NCBI RefSeq assembly: GCF_029227915.1
Contig: NC_079877.1
Span: 35,243,851 to 35,307,850, forward strand
Reading direction: 5' to 3'
DNA from: Hydractinia symbiolongicarpus
Taxonomy: Eukaryota > Cnidaria > Hydrozoa > Anthoathecata > Hydractiniidae
Length of the DNA stretch: 64,000 nucleotides
Under the pieces are notes generated by a model. The model made no database searches, had not been told where the DNA came from, and saw only the letters and a list, made by a program, of their open reading frames with translations. The position numbers were made by a program, and so were the translations under genes. This document shows positions 50,770 through 63,863 of the stretch, piece after piece (positions within the stretch are counted from its first letter, which is position 1; every line of letters begins with the position of its first letter).

Positions 50770-52680
50770 ACTTTCGACTATACGGGCCGAGTCCGGGGTT
50801 TACGGGAAATGGCGGATTTTCGTTTGCCGGCGATTAAACTTCTTTTATTCAGCGTCTCATCAAAAATGAAAACATTTTTAAAAACTACAAGTCTTATGCG
50901 TTTTAGTGGTGAAAAAATAATTTAAAAAATCGTTCTGGAAATGAATTTACTCACAGGGTACTCTCTTTGTATACATTCGACTATACGGGCCAAGCCCGGG
51001 ATTTACGGGAAATTGCGGGTTTTCGTTTGCCGGCGATTAAACTTCTTTCATTAAGCGTCTCATCAAAAATGAAAACATTTTTGAAAACTACAGGTCCCAT
51101 GCGTTTTAGTGGTAAAAAAAATTTTAAAAATCGTTCGGGAAATGAGTTTACTCCCTGGGTACTTTCTTTGTATACATTCAACTATACGGGCCAAGCCCCG
51201 GATTTACGGGAAAACGCGGGATTTCGTTTGCCGGCGATTAAACCTCTTTCATTAAGCGTCTCACCAAAAATGAAAACATTTTTGAAAATTACAAGTCTCA
51301 TGCGTTTTAGTGGTGAAAAAATAATTTAAGAAATCGTTCGGGAAATGAGTTTACTCCCTGGGTACTTTCTTTGTATACTTTTGACTATACGGGCCGAGTC
51401 CGGGATTTACGGGAAATCGCGGATTTTCGTTTGCCGGCGATTAAACTTCTTTTATTCAGCGTCCCATCAAATATGAAAACATTTTTGAAAACTACAAGTC
51501 TGATGCGTTTAGTGGTAAAAAAATAATATAAAAAATCGTTCGGGAAATGAGTTTACTCCCAGGGTCCTTTCTTTGTATACTTTTGACTATACGGGCCAAG
51601 TCCGGGGTTTACGGGAAATGGCGGGTTTTCGTTTGCCGGCGATTAAACCTCTTTTATTCAGCGTCTCATCAAAAATGAAAACATTTCTGAAAACTACAAG
51701 TCTCATGCATTTTAGTGGTGAAAAAATAATTTAAAATATCGTTCGGGAATTGAGTTTACTCACAGGGTACTTTCTTTGTATACATTAGACTATACGGGCC
51801 AAGCCCGGGATTTACGGGAAATCGCGGGTTTTCGTTTGCCGGCGATTAAACTTCTTTCATTAAGCGTCTCATAAAAAATGAAAACATTTTTAAAAACTAC
51901 AATTCTCATGCGTTTTAGTGGTGAAAAAAAAATTAAAAAATCGTTCGGGAAATGAGTTTACTCCCTGGGTACTTTCTTTGTATACTTTCGACTATACGGG
52001 CCGAGTCCGGGATTTACGGGAAATCGCGGATTTTCGTTTGAGGGCGATTAAACTTCTTTTATTCAGCGTCTCATCAAAAATGAAAACGTTTTTAAAAACT
52101 ACAAGTCTCATGCGTTGAAGTGGTGAAAAAATAAATTTAAAAATCGTTCGGAAAATGAGTTTACTCCCTGGGTACTTTCTTTGTATACTTTCGACTTTAC
52201 GGGCCGAGTCCGGGGTTTACGGGAAATGGCGGATTTTTGTTTGCCGGCGATTAAACTTCTTTTATTCAGTGTCTCATCAAAAATGAAAACATTTTTAAAA
52301 ACTACAAGTCTCATGCGTTGTAGTGGTGAAAAAATAATTTAAAAAATCGTTCGGGAAATGAGTTTACTCCCTGGGTACTTTCTTTGTATACTTTTGACTA
52401 TACGGGCCGAGTCCGGGATTTACGGGAAATCGCGGATTTTCGTTTGCCGGCGATTAAACTTCTTTTATTTAGCGTCCCATCAAATATGAAAACATTTTTG
52501 AAAACTACAAGTCTCATGCGTTTAGTGGTAAAAAAATAATATAAAAAATCGTTCGGGAAATGAGTTTACTCCCTGGGTCCTTTCTTTCTATACTTTTGAC
52601 TATACGGGCCTAGTCCGGGGTTTACGGGAAATGGCGGGTTTTCGTTTGCCGGCGATTAAACTTCTTTTATTCAGCGTCTT
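50770..52680 (+). repeat. Segmental copy S2 of 44.5-46.8 kb
   Basis: This repeats the S1 markers and lacks two of its monomers. It includes a 120-codon open frame (50967-51329) formed because short A-tail lengths remove stops across a monomer boundary. I do not regard it as a gene. Confidence 0.8.
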
Positions 52681-55600
52681 ATCAAAAATGAAAACATTTT
52701 TGAAAACTACAAGTCTTATGCGTTTTAGTGGTGAAAAGATAATTTAAAAAATCGTTTTGGAAATGAGTTTACTCACAGTGTACTTTCTTTGTATACATTC
52801 GACTATACGGGCCAAGCCCGGGATTTACGGGAAATCGCGGGTTTTCGTTTGCCGGCGATTAAACCACTTTCATTAAGCGTCTCATCAAAAATGAAAACAT
52901 TTCTGAAAACTACAAGTCTCATGCATTTTAGTGGTGAAAAAATAATTTAAAATATCTTTCGGGAAATGAGTTTACTCCCTGGGTACTTTCTTTGTATACA
53001 TTCGACTATACGGGCCAAGCCCGGGATTTACGGGAAATCGCGGGTTTTCGTTTGCCGGCGATTAAACTTCTTTCATTAAGCGTCTCATCAAAAATGAAAA
53101 CATTTTTATAAACTACAAGTCTCATGCGTTTTAGTGGTGAAAAAAAAATTAAAAAATCTTTCGGGAAATGAGTTTACTCCCTGGGTACTTTCTTTGTATA
53201 CATTCAACTATACGGGCCAAGCCCGGGATTTACGGAAAATCGCGGGATTTCGTTTGCCGGCGATTAAACCTCTTTCATTAAGCGTCTCATCAAAAATGAA
53301 ATTTTTTTTGAAAACTACAAGTCTCATGCGTTTCAGTGGTGGAAAAATAATTTAAAAAATCGTTCGGGAAATGAGTTTACTCCCTGGGTACTTTCTTTGT
53401 ATACTTTTGACTATACGGGCCGAGTCCGGGGTTTACGGGAAATGGCGGGTTTTCGTTTGCCGGCGATTAAACTTCTTTTATTCAGCGTCTCATCAAAAAT
53501 GAAAACATTTTTAAAAACTATAAGTCTCATGGGCTTTAGTGGTGAAATAATAATTTAAAAAATCGTTCGGGAAATGAGTTTACACCCCGGGTACTTTCTT
53601 TGTATACCTTTGACTATACGGGCAGAGTCCGGGTTTTACGGGAAATCGCAGGTTTTCGTTTGCCGTCGATTAAACTTCTTTTATTCAGCGTTTCATCAAA
53701 AATGAAAACATTTTTGAAAACTACAAGTCTCAACAGTTTTAGTGGTGAAAAAATATTTTAAAAAATCGTTCGGGAAATGAGTTTACTCCCTGGGTACTTT
53801 CTTTGTATACTTTTGACTATACGGGCCGAGTCCGGGGTTTACGGGAAATGGCGGGTTTTCGTTTGCCGCCGATTAAACTTCTTTTATTCATCGTCTCATC
53901 AAAAATGAAAACATTTTTGAAAACTACAAGTCTCATGCGTTTTAGTGGTGAAAAGATAATTTAAAAAATCGTTTTGGAAATGAGTTTACTCACAGGGTAC
54001 TTTCTTTGTATACATTCGACTATACGGGCCAAGCCCGGGATTTACGGGAAATCGCGGGTTTTCGTTTGCCGGCGATTAAACCACTTTTATTAAGCCTCTC
54101 ATCAAAAATGAAAATTTTTTGAAAACTACAAGTCTCATGCGTTTCAGTGGTGGAAAAATAATTTAAAAAATCGTTCGGGAAATGAGTTTACTTCCTGGGT
54201 ACTTTCTTTGTATACTTTTGACTATACGGGCCGAGTCTGGGATTTACGGGAAATCGCGGATTTTCGTTTGAGGGCGATTAAACTTCTTTTATTCAGCGTC
54301 TCATCAAAAATGAAAACGTTTTTGAAAACTACAAGTCTCATGCGTTGAAGTGGTGAAAAAATAATTTAAAAAATCGTTCGGAAAACGAGTTTACTCCCTG
54401 GGTACTTTCTTTGTATACTTCCGACTATACGGGCCGAGTCCGGGGTTTACGGGAAATGGCGGGTTTTCGTTTGCCGGCGATTAAACTTCTTTTATTCAGC
54501 GTCTCATCAAAAATGAAAACATTTTTAAAAACTACAAGTCTCATGCGTTGTAGTGGTGAAAAAATAATTTAAAAAATCGTTCGGAAAATGAGTTTACTCC
54601 CTGGGTACTTTCTTTGTATACTTTTGACTATACGGGCCGAGTCCGGGGTTAACGGGAAATGGCGGGTTTTCGTTTGCCGGCGATTAAACCTCTTTCATTA
54701 AGCGTCTCATCAAAAATGAAAACATTTTTGAAAATTACAAGTCTCATGCGTTTTAGTGGTGAAAAAATAATTTAAAAAATCGTTCGGGAAATGAGTCTAC
54801 TCCCTGGGTACTTTCTTTGTATACTTTTGACTATACGGGCCGAGTCCGGGATTTACGGGAAATCGCGGATTTTCGTTTGCCGGCGATTAAACTTCTTTTA
54901 TTTAGCGTCCCATCAAATATGAAAACATTTTTGAAAACTACAAGTCTCATGCGTTTAGTGGTAAAAAAATAATATAAAAAATCGTTCGGGAAATGAGTTT
55001 ACTACCTGGGTCCTTTCTTTGTATACTTTTGACTATACGGGCCTAGTCCGGGGTTTACGGTAAATGACGGGTTTTCGTTTGCCGGCGATTAAACTTCTTT
55101 TATTCAGCGTCTTATCAAAAATGAAAACATTTTTGAAAACTACAAGTCTCATGCGTTTTAGTGGTGAAAAGATAATTTAAAAAATCGTTTTGGAAATGAG
55201 TTTACTCACAGGGTACTTTCTTTGTATACATTCGACTATACGGGCCAAGCCCGGGATTTACGGGAAATCGCGGGTTTTCGTTTGCCGGCGATTAAACCAC
55301 TTTCATTAAGCTTCTCATCAAAAATGAAAACATTTCTGAAAACTACAAGTCTCATGCATTTTAGTGGTGAAAAAATAATTTAAAATATCGTTCGGGAATT
55401 GAGTTTACTGACAGGGTACTTTCTTTGTATACATTCGACTATACGGGCCAAGCCCGGGATTTACGGGAAATCGCGGGTTTTCGTTTGCCGGCGATTAAAC
55501 TTCTTTCATTAAGCGTCTCATCAAAAATGAAAACATTTTTATAAACTACAAGTCTTATGCGTTTTAGTGGTGAAAAAAAAATTAAAAAATCTTTCGGGAA

Positions 55601-57522
55601 ATGAGTTTACTCCCTGGGTACTTTCTTTGTATACATTCGACTATACGGTCCAAGCCCGGGATTTACGGGAAATTGCGGGATTTCGTTTGCCGGCGATTAA
55701 ACCTCTTTCATTAAGCGTCTCATCAAAAATGAGAAATTTTTTGAAAACTACAAGTCTCATGCGTTTCAGTGGTGGAAAAATAATTTAAAAAATCGTTCGG
55801 GAAATGAGTTTACTCCCTGGGTACTTTCTTTGTATACTTTCGACTATACGGGCCGAGTCCGGGATTTACAGGAAATCGCGCATTTTCGTTTGAGGGCGAT
55901 TAAACTTCTTTTATTCAGCGTCTCATCAAAAATGAAAACGTTTTTGAAAACTACAAGTCTCATGCGTTGAAGTGGTGAAAAAATAATTTAAAAAATCGTT
56001 CGGAAAATGAGTTTACTCCCTGGGTACTTTCTTTGTATACTTTCGACTATACGGGCCGAGTCCGGGGTTTACGGGAAATGGCGGGTTTTTGTTTGCCGGC
56101 AATTAAACTTCTTTCATTAAGGGTCTCATCAAAAATGAAAACATTTTTATAAACTACAAGTCTCATGCGTTTTAGTGGTGAAAAAAAAAAATTAAAAAAT
56201 CTTTCGGGAAATGAGTTTACTCCCTGGGTACTTTCTTTGTAAACATTCGACTATACGGGCCAAGCCCGGGATTTACGGGAAATCGCGGGTTTTCGTTTGC
56301 CGGCGATTAAACTTCTTTTATTCATTGTCTTATCAAAAATGAAAACATTTTTGAAAACTACAAGTCTCATGCGTTTTAGTGGAGAAAAGATAATTTAAAA
56401 AATCGTTTTGGAAATGAGTTTACTCACAGGGTACTTTCTTTGTATACATTCGACTATACGGGCCAAGCCCGGGATTTACGGGAAATCGCGGGTTTTCGTT
56501 TGCCGGCGATTAAACTTCTTTCATTAAGCGTCTCATCAAAAATGAAAACATTTTTATAAACTACAAGTCTCATGCGTTTTAGTGGTGAAAAAAAAAATTA
56601 AAAAATCTTTCGGGAAATGAGTTTACTCCCTGGGTACTTTCTTTGTATACATTCGACTATACGGTCCAAGCCCGGGATTTACGGGAAATCGCGCATTTTC
56701 GTTTGAGGGCGATTAAACTTCTTTTATTCAGCGTCTCATCAAAAATGAAAACGTTTTTAAAAACTACAAGTCTCATGCGTTGAGTGGTGAAAAAATAATT
56801 TAAAAAATCGTTCGGAAAATGAGTTTACTCACAGGGTACTTTCTTTGTATACATTCGACTATACGGGCCAAGCCCGGGATTTACGGGAAATCGCGGGTTT
56901 TCGTTTGCCGGCGATTAAACTTCTTTCATTAAGCGTCTCATCAAAAATGAAAACATTTTTATAAACTACAAGTCTCATGCGTTTTAGTGGTGAAAAAAAA
57001 AATTAAAAAATCTTTCGGGAAATGAGTTTACTCCCTGGGTACTTTCTTTGTATACATTCGACTATACGGGCCTAGTCCGGGGTTTACGGGAAATGGCGGG
57101 TTTTCGTTTGCCGGCGATTAAACTTCTTTTATTCAGCGTCTTATCAAAAATGAAAACATTTTTGAAAACTACAAGTCTCATGCGTTTTAGTGGTGAAAAG
57201 ATAATTTAAAAAATCGTTTTGGAAATGAGTTTACTCACAGGGTACTTTCTTTGTATACATTCGACTATACGGGCCAAGCCCGGGATTTACGGGAAATCGC
57301 GGGTTTTCGTTTGCCGGCGATTAAACCACTTTCATTAAGCGTCTCATCAAAAATGAAAACATTTCTGAAAACTACAAGTCTCATGCATTTTAGTGGTGAA
57401 AAAAAAAATTAAAAAATCTTTCGGGATATGAGTTTACTCCCTGGGTACTTTCTTTGTATACATTCGACTATACGTGCCAAGCCCGGGATTTACGGGAAAT
57501 CGCGGGTTTTCGTTTGCCGGCG
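52681..57522 (+). repeat. Shuffled satellite zone
   Basis: Monomers of several families alternate. A new class with TTTTTATAAACTACAAG, a long A tail and AAAATCTTTCGGG first appears near 53106. A GAAATTTTTTTTG/GCGTTTCAGTGGTGGAAAAATAA class follows it. S-type segments (TTTGAGGGC then GCGTTGAAGTGG then GCGTTGTAGTGG then TTTATTTAGCGTCCC) recur at 54.2-55.0 kb. Units with ATAAACTAC at about 56146, 56553 and 56962 are about 406 bp apart, a local 2-mer pattern. Confidence 0.78.
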
Positions 57523-58168
57523 ATTAAACTTCTTTTATTCAGCGTCTTATCAAAAATGAAAAATTTTTTGAAAACTACAAGTCTCATGCGTTTTAGTGGT
57601 GAATAGATAATTTAAAAAATCGTTTTGGAAATGAGTTTACTCACAGGGTACTTTCTTTGTATACATTCAACTATACGGGCCAAGCCCGGGATTTACGGGA
57701 AATCGCGGGTTTTCGTTTGCCGGCGATTAAACCACTTTCATTAAGGTTTTCTTTTGCCGGCGATTAAACTTCTTTCATTAAGCGTCTCATCAAAAATGAA
57801 AACATTTTTATAAACTACAAGTCTCATGCGTTTTAGTGGTGAAAAAAAAAATTAAAAAATCTTTCGGGAAATGAGTTTACTCCCTGGGTACTTTCTTTGT
57901 ATACATTCGACTATACGGTCCAAGCCCGGGATTTACGGGAAATCGCGGGATTTCGTTTGCCGGCGATTAAACCTCTTTCATTAAGCGTCTCATCAAAAAT
58001 GAAAAATTTTTTGAAAACTACAAGTCTCATGCGTTTCAGTGGTGGAAAAATAATTTAAAAAATCGTTCGGGAAATGAGTTTACTCCCTGGGTACTTTCTT
58101 TGTATACTTTCGACTATACGGGCCGAGTCCGGGATTTACGGGAAATCGCGCATTTTCGATTGAGGGCG
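57523..58168 (+). repeat. 646-bp duplication, copy 1
   Basis: The offset to copy 2 is 646 bp, equal to 3 x 203 + 37. It contains the CTTATCAAAAATG monomer with AAATTTTTTG, the 37-bp junction monomer, the ATAAACTAC monomer and the GCGTTTCAGTGGTGG monomer. Confidence 0.85.
57746..57782 (+). repeat. 37-bp out-of-register junction (1 of 4)
   Basis: After ACCACTTTCATTAAG the sequence restarts at GTTTTCTTTTGCCGGCG and runs through CTTCTTTCATTAAG a second time. The enclosing unit (57626-57865) is 240 bp. The second pass has CTTCTTTC, not CCACTTTC, so it came from a different monomer class. It is equally described as a 166-bp deletion joining two neighbouring classes. Confidence 0.92.
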
Positions 58169-58814
58169 ATTAAACTTCTTTTATTCAGCGTCTTATCAAA
58201 AATGAAAAATTTTTTGAAAACTACAAGTCTCATGCGTTTTAGTGGTGAAAAGTTAATTTAAAAAATCGTTTTGGAAATGAGTTTACTCACAGGGTACTTT
58301 CTTTGTATACATTCAACTATACGGGCCAAGCCCGGGATTTACGGGAAATCGCGGGTTTTCGTTTGCCGGCGATTAAACCACTTTCATTAAGGTTTTCTTT
58401 TGCCGGCGATTAAACTTCTTTCATTAAGCGTCTCATCAAAAATGAAAACATTTTTATAAACTACAAGTCTCATGCGTTTTAGTGGTGAAAAAAAAAATTA
58501 AAAAATCTTTCGGGAAATGAGTTTACTCCCTGGGTACTTTCTTTGTATACATTCGACTATACGGTCCAAGCCCGGGATTTACGGGAAATCGCGGGATTTC
58601 GTTTGCCGGCGATTAAACCTCTTTCATTAAGCGTCTCATCAAAAATGAAAAATTTTTTGAAAACTACAAGTCTCATGCGTTTCAGTGGTGGAAAAATAAT
58701 TTAAAAAATCGTTCGGGAAATGAGTTTACTCCCTGGGTACTTTCTTTGTATACTTTCGACTATACGGGCCGCGTCCGGGATTTACGGGAAATCGCGCATT
58801 TTCGATTGAGGGCG
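58169..58814 (+). repeat. 646-bp duplication, copy 2
   Basis: This is the tandem second copy. It has GAAAAGTTAATTT where copy 1 has GAATAGATAATTT. It ends near the second TTCGATTGAGGGC marker (58162 and 58808), after which CAAAAACGAAAAC appears. Confidence 0.85.
58392..58428 (+). repeat. 37-bp out-of-register junction (2 of 4)
   Basis: The junction is the same as at 57746 and has the same GTTTTCTTTTGCC variant, as expected from the 646-bp duplication. Confidence 0.92.
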
Positions 58815-60386
58815 ATTAAACTTCTTTTATTCAGCGTCTTATCAAAAACGAAAACATTTTTAAAAACTACAAGTCTCATGCGTTTTAGTGGTGAAAAGTT
58901 AATTTAAAAAATCGTTTTGGAAATGAGTTTACTCACAGGGTACTTTCTTTGTATACATTCGACTATACGGGCCAAGTCCGGGATTTACGGGAAATCGCGG
59001 GTTTTCGTTTGCCGGCGATTAAACCACTTTCATTAAGCGTCTCATCAAAAATGAAAACATTTCTGGAAACTACAAGTCTCATGCATTTTAGTGGTGAAAA
59101 AAAAAATTAAAAAATCTTTCGGGAAATGAGTTTACTCCCTGGGTACTTTCTTTGTATACATTCGACTATACGGGCCAAGCCCGGGATTTACGGGAAATCG
59201 CGGGTTTTCGTTTGCCGGCGATTAAACTTCTTTTATTCAGCGTCTTATCAAAAATGAAAACATTTTTGAAAACTACAAGTCTCATGCGTTTTAGTGGTGA
59301 AAAGATAATTTAAAAAATCGTTTTGGAAATGAGTTTACTCACAGGGTACTTTCTTTGTATACATCCAACTATACGGGCCAAGCCCAGGATTTACGGGAAA
59401 TCGCGGGTTTTCGTTTGCCGGCGATTAAACCACTTTCATTAAGGTTTTCGTTTGCCGGCGATTAAACTTCTTTCATTAAGCGTCTCATCAAAAATGAAAA
59501 CATTTTTATAAACTACAAGTCTCATGCGTTTTAGTGGTGAAAAAAAAAATTAAAAAATCTTTCGGGAAATGAGTTTACTCCCTGGGTACTTTCTTTGTAT
59601 ACATTCGACTATACGGTCCAAGCCCGGGATTTACGGGAAATCGCGGGATTTCGTTTGCCGGCGATTAAACCTCTTTCATTAAGCGTCTCATCAAAAATGA
59701 AAAATTTTTTGAAAACTACAAGTCTCATGCGTTGAAGTGGTGAAAAAATAATTTAAAAAATCGTTCGGAAAATGAGTTTACTTCCTGGGTACTTTCTTTG
59801 CATACTTTCGACTATACGGGCCGAGTCCGGGGTTTACGGGAAATGGCGGGTTTTCGTTTGCCGGCGATTAAACTTCTTTTATTCAGCGTCTCATCAAAAA
59901 TGAAAACATTTTTAAAAACTACAAGTCTCATGCGTTGTAGTGGTGAAAAAATAATTTAAAAAATCGTTCGGAAAATGAGTTTACTCCCTGGGTACTTTCT
60001 TTGTATACTTTTGACTATACGGGCCGAGTCCGGGGTTTACGGGAAATGGCGGGTTTTCGTTTGCCGGCGATTAAACCTCTTTCATTAAGCGTCTCATCAA
60101 AAATGAAAACATTTTTGAAAATTACAAGTCTCATGCGTTTTAGTGGTGAAAAAACAATTTAAAAAATCGTTCGGGAAATGAGTTTACTCCCTGGGTACTT
60201 TCTTTGTATACTTTTGACTATACGGGCCGAGTCCGGGATTTACGGGAAATCGCGGATTTTCGTTTGCCGGCGATTAAACTTCTTTTATTTAGCGTCCCAT
60301 CAAATATGAAAACATTTTTGAAAACTACAAGTGTCATGCGTTTAGTGGTAAAAAAATAATATAAAAAATCGTTCGGAAAATGAGTT
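58815..60386 (+). repeat. Satellite block with third junction and S-type segment
   Basis: This carries the CACAGGG, ATGCATTTTAG and ATAAACTAC monomers. From about 59.7 kb it has the S-type series GCGTTGAAGTGG (59731), GCGTTGTAGTGG (59933) and TTTATTTAGCGTCCC (about 60280), its fourth occurrence in the window. Confidence 0.8.
59444..59480 (+). repeat. 37-bp out-of-register junction (3 of 4)
   Basis: The breakpoint is the same as in copies 1 and 2, but it reads GTTTTCGTTTGCC. This copy has the usual CG in place of CT. It lies 1,052 bp (5 units + 37) after copy 2. Confidence 0.92.
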
Positions 60387-61915
60387 TACTCCCTGGGTAC
60401 TTTCTTTGTATACTTTCGACTATACGGGCCGAGTCCGGGGTTTACGGGAAATGGCGGGTTTTCGTTTGCCGGCGATTAAACTTCTTTTATTCAGCGTCTC
60501 ATCAAAAATGAAAACATTTTTAAAAACTACAAGTCTCATGCATTTTAGTGGTGAAAAGATAATTTAAAAAATCGTTTTGGAAATGAGTTTACTCACAGGG
60601 TACTTTCTTTGTATACATTCAACTATACGGGCCAAGCCCGGGATTTACGGGAAATCGCGGGTTTTCGTTTGCCGGCGATTAAACCACTTTCATTAAGCGT
60701 CTCATCAAAAATGAAAACATTTCTGAAAACTACAAGTCTCATGCATTTTAGTGGTGAAAAAATAATTTAAAATATCGTTCGGGAATTGAGTTTACTCACA
60801 GGGTACTTTCTTTGTATACATTCGACTATACGGGCCAAGCCCGGGATTTACGGGAAATCGCGGGTTTTCGTTTGCCGGCGATTAAACTTCTTTCATTAAG
60901 CGTCTCATCAAAAATGAAAACATTTTTATAAACTACAAGTCTCATGCGTTTTAGTGGTGAAAAAAAAAATTAAAAAATCTTTCGGGAAATGAGTTTACTC
61001 CCTGGGTACTTTCTTTGTATACATTCGACTATACGGGCCAAGCCCGGGATTTACGGGAAATCGCGGGTTTTCGTTTGCCGGCGATTAAACTTCTTTTATT
61101 CAGCGTCTTATCAAAAATGAAAACATTTTTGAAAACTACAAGTCTCATGCGTTTTAGTGGTGAAAAGATAATTTAAAAAATCGTTTTGGAAATGAGTTTA
61201 CTCACAGGGTACTTTCTTTGTATACATTCAACTATACGGGCCAAGCCCGGGATTTACGGGAAATCGCGGGTTTTCGTTTGCCGGCGATTAAACCACTTTC
61301 ATTAAGCGTCTCATCAAAAATGAAAACATTTCTGAAAACTACAAGTCTCATGCATTTTAGTGGTGAAAAAATAATTTAAAATATCGTTCGGGAATTGAGT
61401 TTACTCACAGGGTACTTTCTTTGTATACATTCGACTATACGGGCCAAGCCCGGGATTTACGGGAAATCGCGGGTTTTCGTTTGCCGGCGATTAAACTTCT
61501 TTCATTAAGCGTCTCATCAAAAATGAAAACATTTTTATAAACTACAAGTCTCATGCGTTTTAGTGGTGAAAAAAAAAATTAAAAAATCTTTCGGGAAATG
61601 AGTTTACTCCCTGGGTACTTTCTTTGTATACATTCGACTATACGGGCCAAGCCCGGGATTTACGGGAAATCGCGGGATTTCGTTTGCCGGCGATTAAACT
61701 TCTTTTATTCAGCGTCTTATCAAAAATGAAAACATTTTTAAAAACTACAAGTCTCATGCGTTTTAGTGGTGAAAAGATAATTTAAAAAATCGTTTTGGAA
61801 ATGAGTTTACTCACAGGGTACTTTCTTTGTATACATTCAACTATACGGGCCAAGCCCGGGATTTACGGGAAATCGCGGGTTTTCGTTTGCCGGCGATTAA
61901 ACCACTTTCATTAAG

Positions 61916-61952
61916 GTTTTCGTTTGCCGGCGATTAAACTTCTTTCATTAAG
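61916..61952 (+). repeat. 37-bp out-of-register junction (4 of 4)
   Basis: The breakpoint matches copy 3 (GTTTTCGTTTGCC) and lies inside the 3-mer block. The local step between ATAAACTAC markers is 443 bp (2 units + 37), so a normal 3-mer lost 166 bp here. Confidence 0.92.
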
Positions 61953-63863
61953 CGTCTCATCAAAAATGAAAACATTTTTATAAACTACAAGTCTCATGCG
62001 TTTTAGTGGTGAAAAAAAAAAATTAAAAAATCTTTCGGAAAATGAGTTTACTCCCTGGGTACTTTCTTTGTATACTTTCGACTATACGGGCCGAGTCCGG
62101 GGTTTACGGGAAATGGCGGGTTTTCGTTTGCCGGCGATTAAACTTCTTTTATTCAGCGTCTCATCAAAAATGAAAACATTTTTAAAAACTACAAGTCTCA
62201 TGCGTTTTAGTGGTGAAAAGATAATTTAAAAAATCGTTTTGGAAATGAGTTTACTCACAGGGTACTTTCTTTGTATACATTCAACTATACGGGCCAAGCC
62301 CGGGATTTACGGGAAATCGCGGGTTTTCGTTTGCCGGCGATTAAACCACTTTCATCAAGCGTCTCATCAAAAATAAAAACATTTCTGAAAACTACAAGTC
62401 TCATGCATTTTAGTGGTGAAAAAATAATTTAAAATATCGTTCGGGAATTGAGTTTACTCACAGGGTACTTTCTTTGTATACATTCGACTATACGGGCCAA
62501 GCCCGGGATTTACGGGAAATCGCGGGTTTTCGTTTGCCGGCGATTAAACTTCTTTCATTAAGCGTCTCATCAAAAATGAAAACATTTTTATAAACTACAA
62601 GTCTCATGCGTTTTAGTGGTGAAAAAAAAAATTAAAAAATCTTTCGGGAAATGAGTTTACTCCCTGGGTACTTTCTTTGTATACATTCGACTATACGGGC
62701 CGAGTCTGGGGTTTACGGGAAATGGCGGGTTTTCGTTTGCCGGCGATTAAACTTCTTTTATTCAGCGTCTCATCAAAAATGAAAACATTTTTAAAAACTA
62801 CAAGTCTCATGCGTTTTAGTGGTGAAAAGATAATTTAAAAAATCGTTTTGGAAATGAGTTTACTCACAGGGTACTTTCTTTGTATACATTCAACTATACG
62901 GGCCAAGCCCGGGATTTACGGGAAATCGCGGGTTTTCGTTTGCCGGCGATTAAACCACTTTCATTAAGCGTCTCATCAAAAATGAAAACATTTCTGAAAA
63001 CTACAAGTCTCATGCATTTTAGTGGTGAAAAAATAATTTAAAATATCGTTCGGGAATTGAGTTTACTCACAGGGTACTTTCTTTGTATACATTCGACTAT
63101 ACGGGCCAAGCCCGGGATTTACGGGAAATTGCGGGTTTTCGTTTGCCGGCGATTAAACTTCTTTCATTAAGCGTCTCATCAAAAATGAAAACATTTTTAT
63201 AAACTACAAGTCTCATGCGTTTTAGTGGTGAAAAAAAAAATTAAAAAATCTTTCGGGAAATGAGTTTACTCCCTGGGTACTTTCTTTGTATACATTCGAC
63301 TATACGGGCCGAGTCCGGGGTTTACGGGAAATGGCGGGTTTTCGTTTGCCGGCGATTAAACTTCTTTTATTCAGCGTCTCATCAAAAATGAAAACATTTT
63401 TAAAAACTACAAGTCTCAAGCGTTTTAGTGGTGAAAAGATAATTTAAAAAATCGTTTTGGAAATGAGTTTACTCACAGGGTACTTTCTTTGTATACATTC
63501 AACTATACGGGCCAAGCCCGGGATTTACGGGAAATCGCGGGTTTTCGTTTGCCGGCGATTAAACTTCTTTCATTAAGCGTCTCATCAAAAATGAAAACAT
63601 TTCTGAAAACTACAAGTCTCATGCATTTTAGTGGTGAAAAAATAATTTAAAATATCGTTCGGGAATTGAGTTTACTCACAGGGTACTTTCTTTGTATACA
63701 TTCGACTATACGGGCCAAGCCCGGGATTTACGGGAAATCGCGGGTTTTTGTTTGCCGGCGATTAAACTTCTTTCATTAAGCGTCTCATCAAAAATGAAAA
63801 CATTTTTATAAACTACAAGTCTCATGCGTTTTAGTGGTGAAAAAAAATATTAAAAAATCTTTC

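Noticed and set aside
50967-51329. Longest open frame in the window (120 codons)
   Set aside because: Indels in the A-rich tail let the frame cross one extra monomer boundary. It contains two passes of the same repeat peptide and no independent coding signal.
57746-57782. Insertion of a small mobile element or foreign sequence in the 240-bp units
   Set aside because: The extra 37 bp is ordinary satellite sequence (TTTGCCGGCGATTAAACTTC) from another monomer class.
121-62229. Dozens of open frames of 61-120 codons on the plus strand sharing one peptide pattern (NEFTPWVLSLYTF, then PAIKLL, then SSKMKTFLKTTSLM)
   Set aside because: They are translations of the satellite unit. The 203-bp period shifts frame at every unit, A-tail stops end them, and overlapping frames give several unrelated peptides from the same DNA. 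No ribosome site, intron pattern or conserved frame supports a gene.
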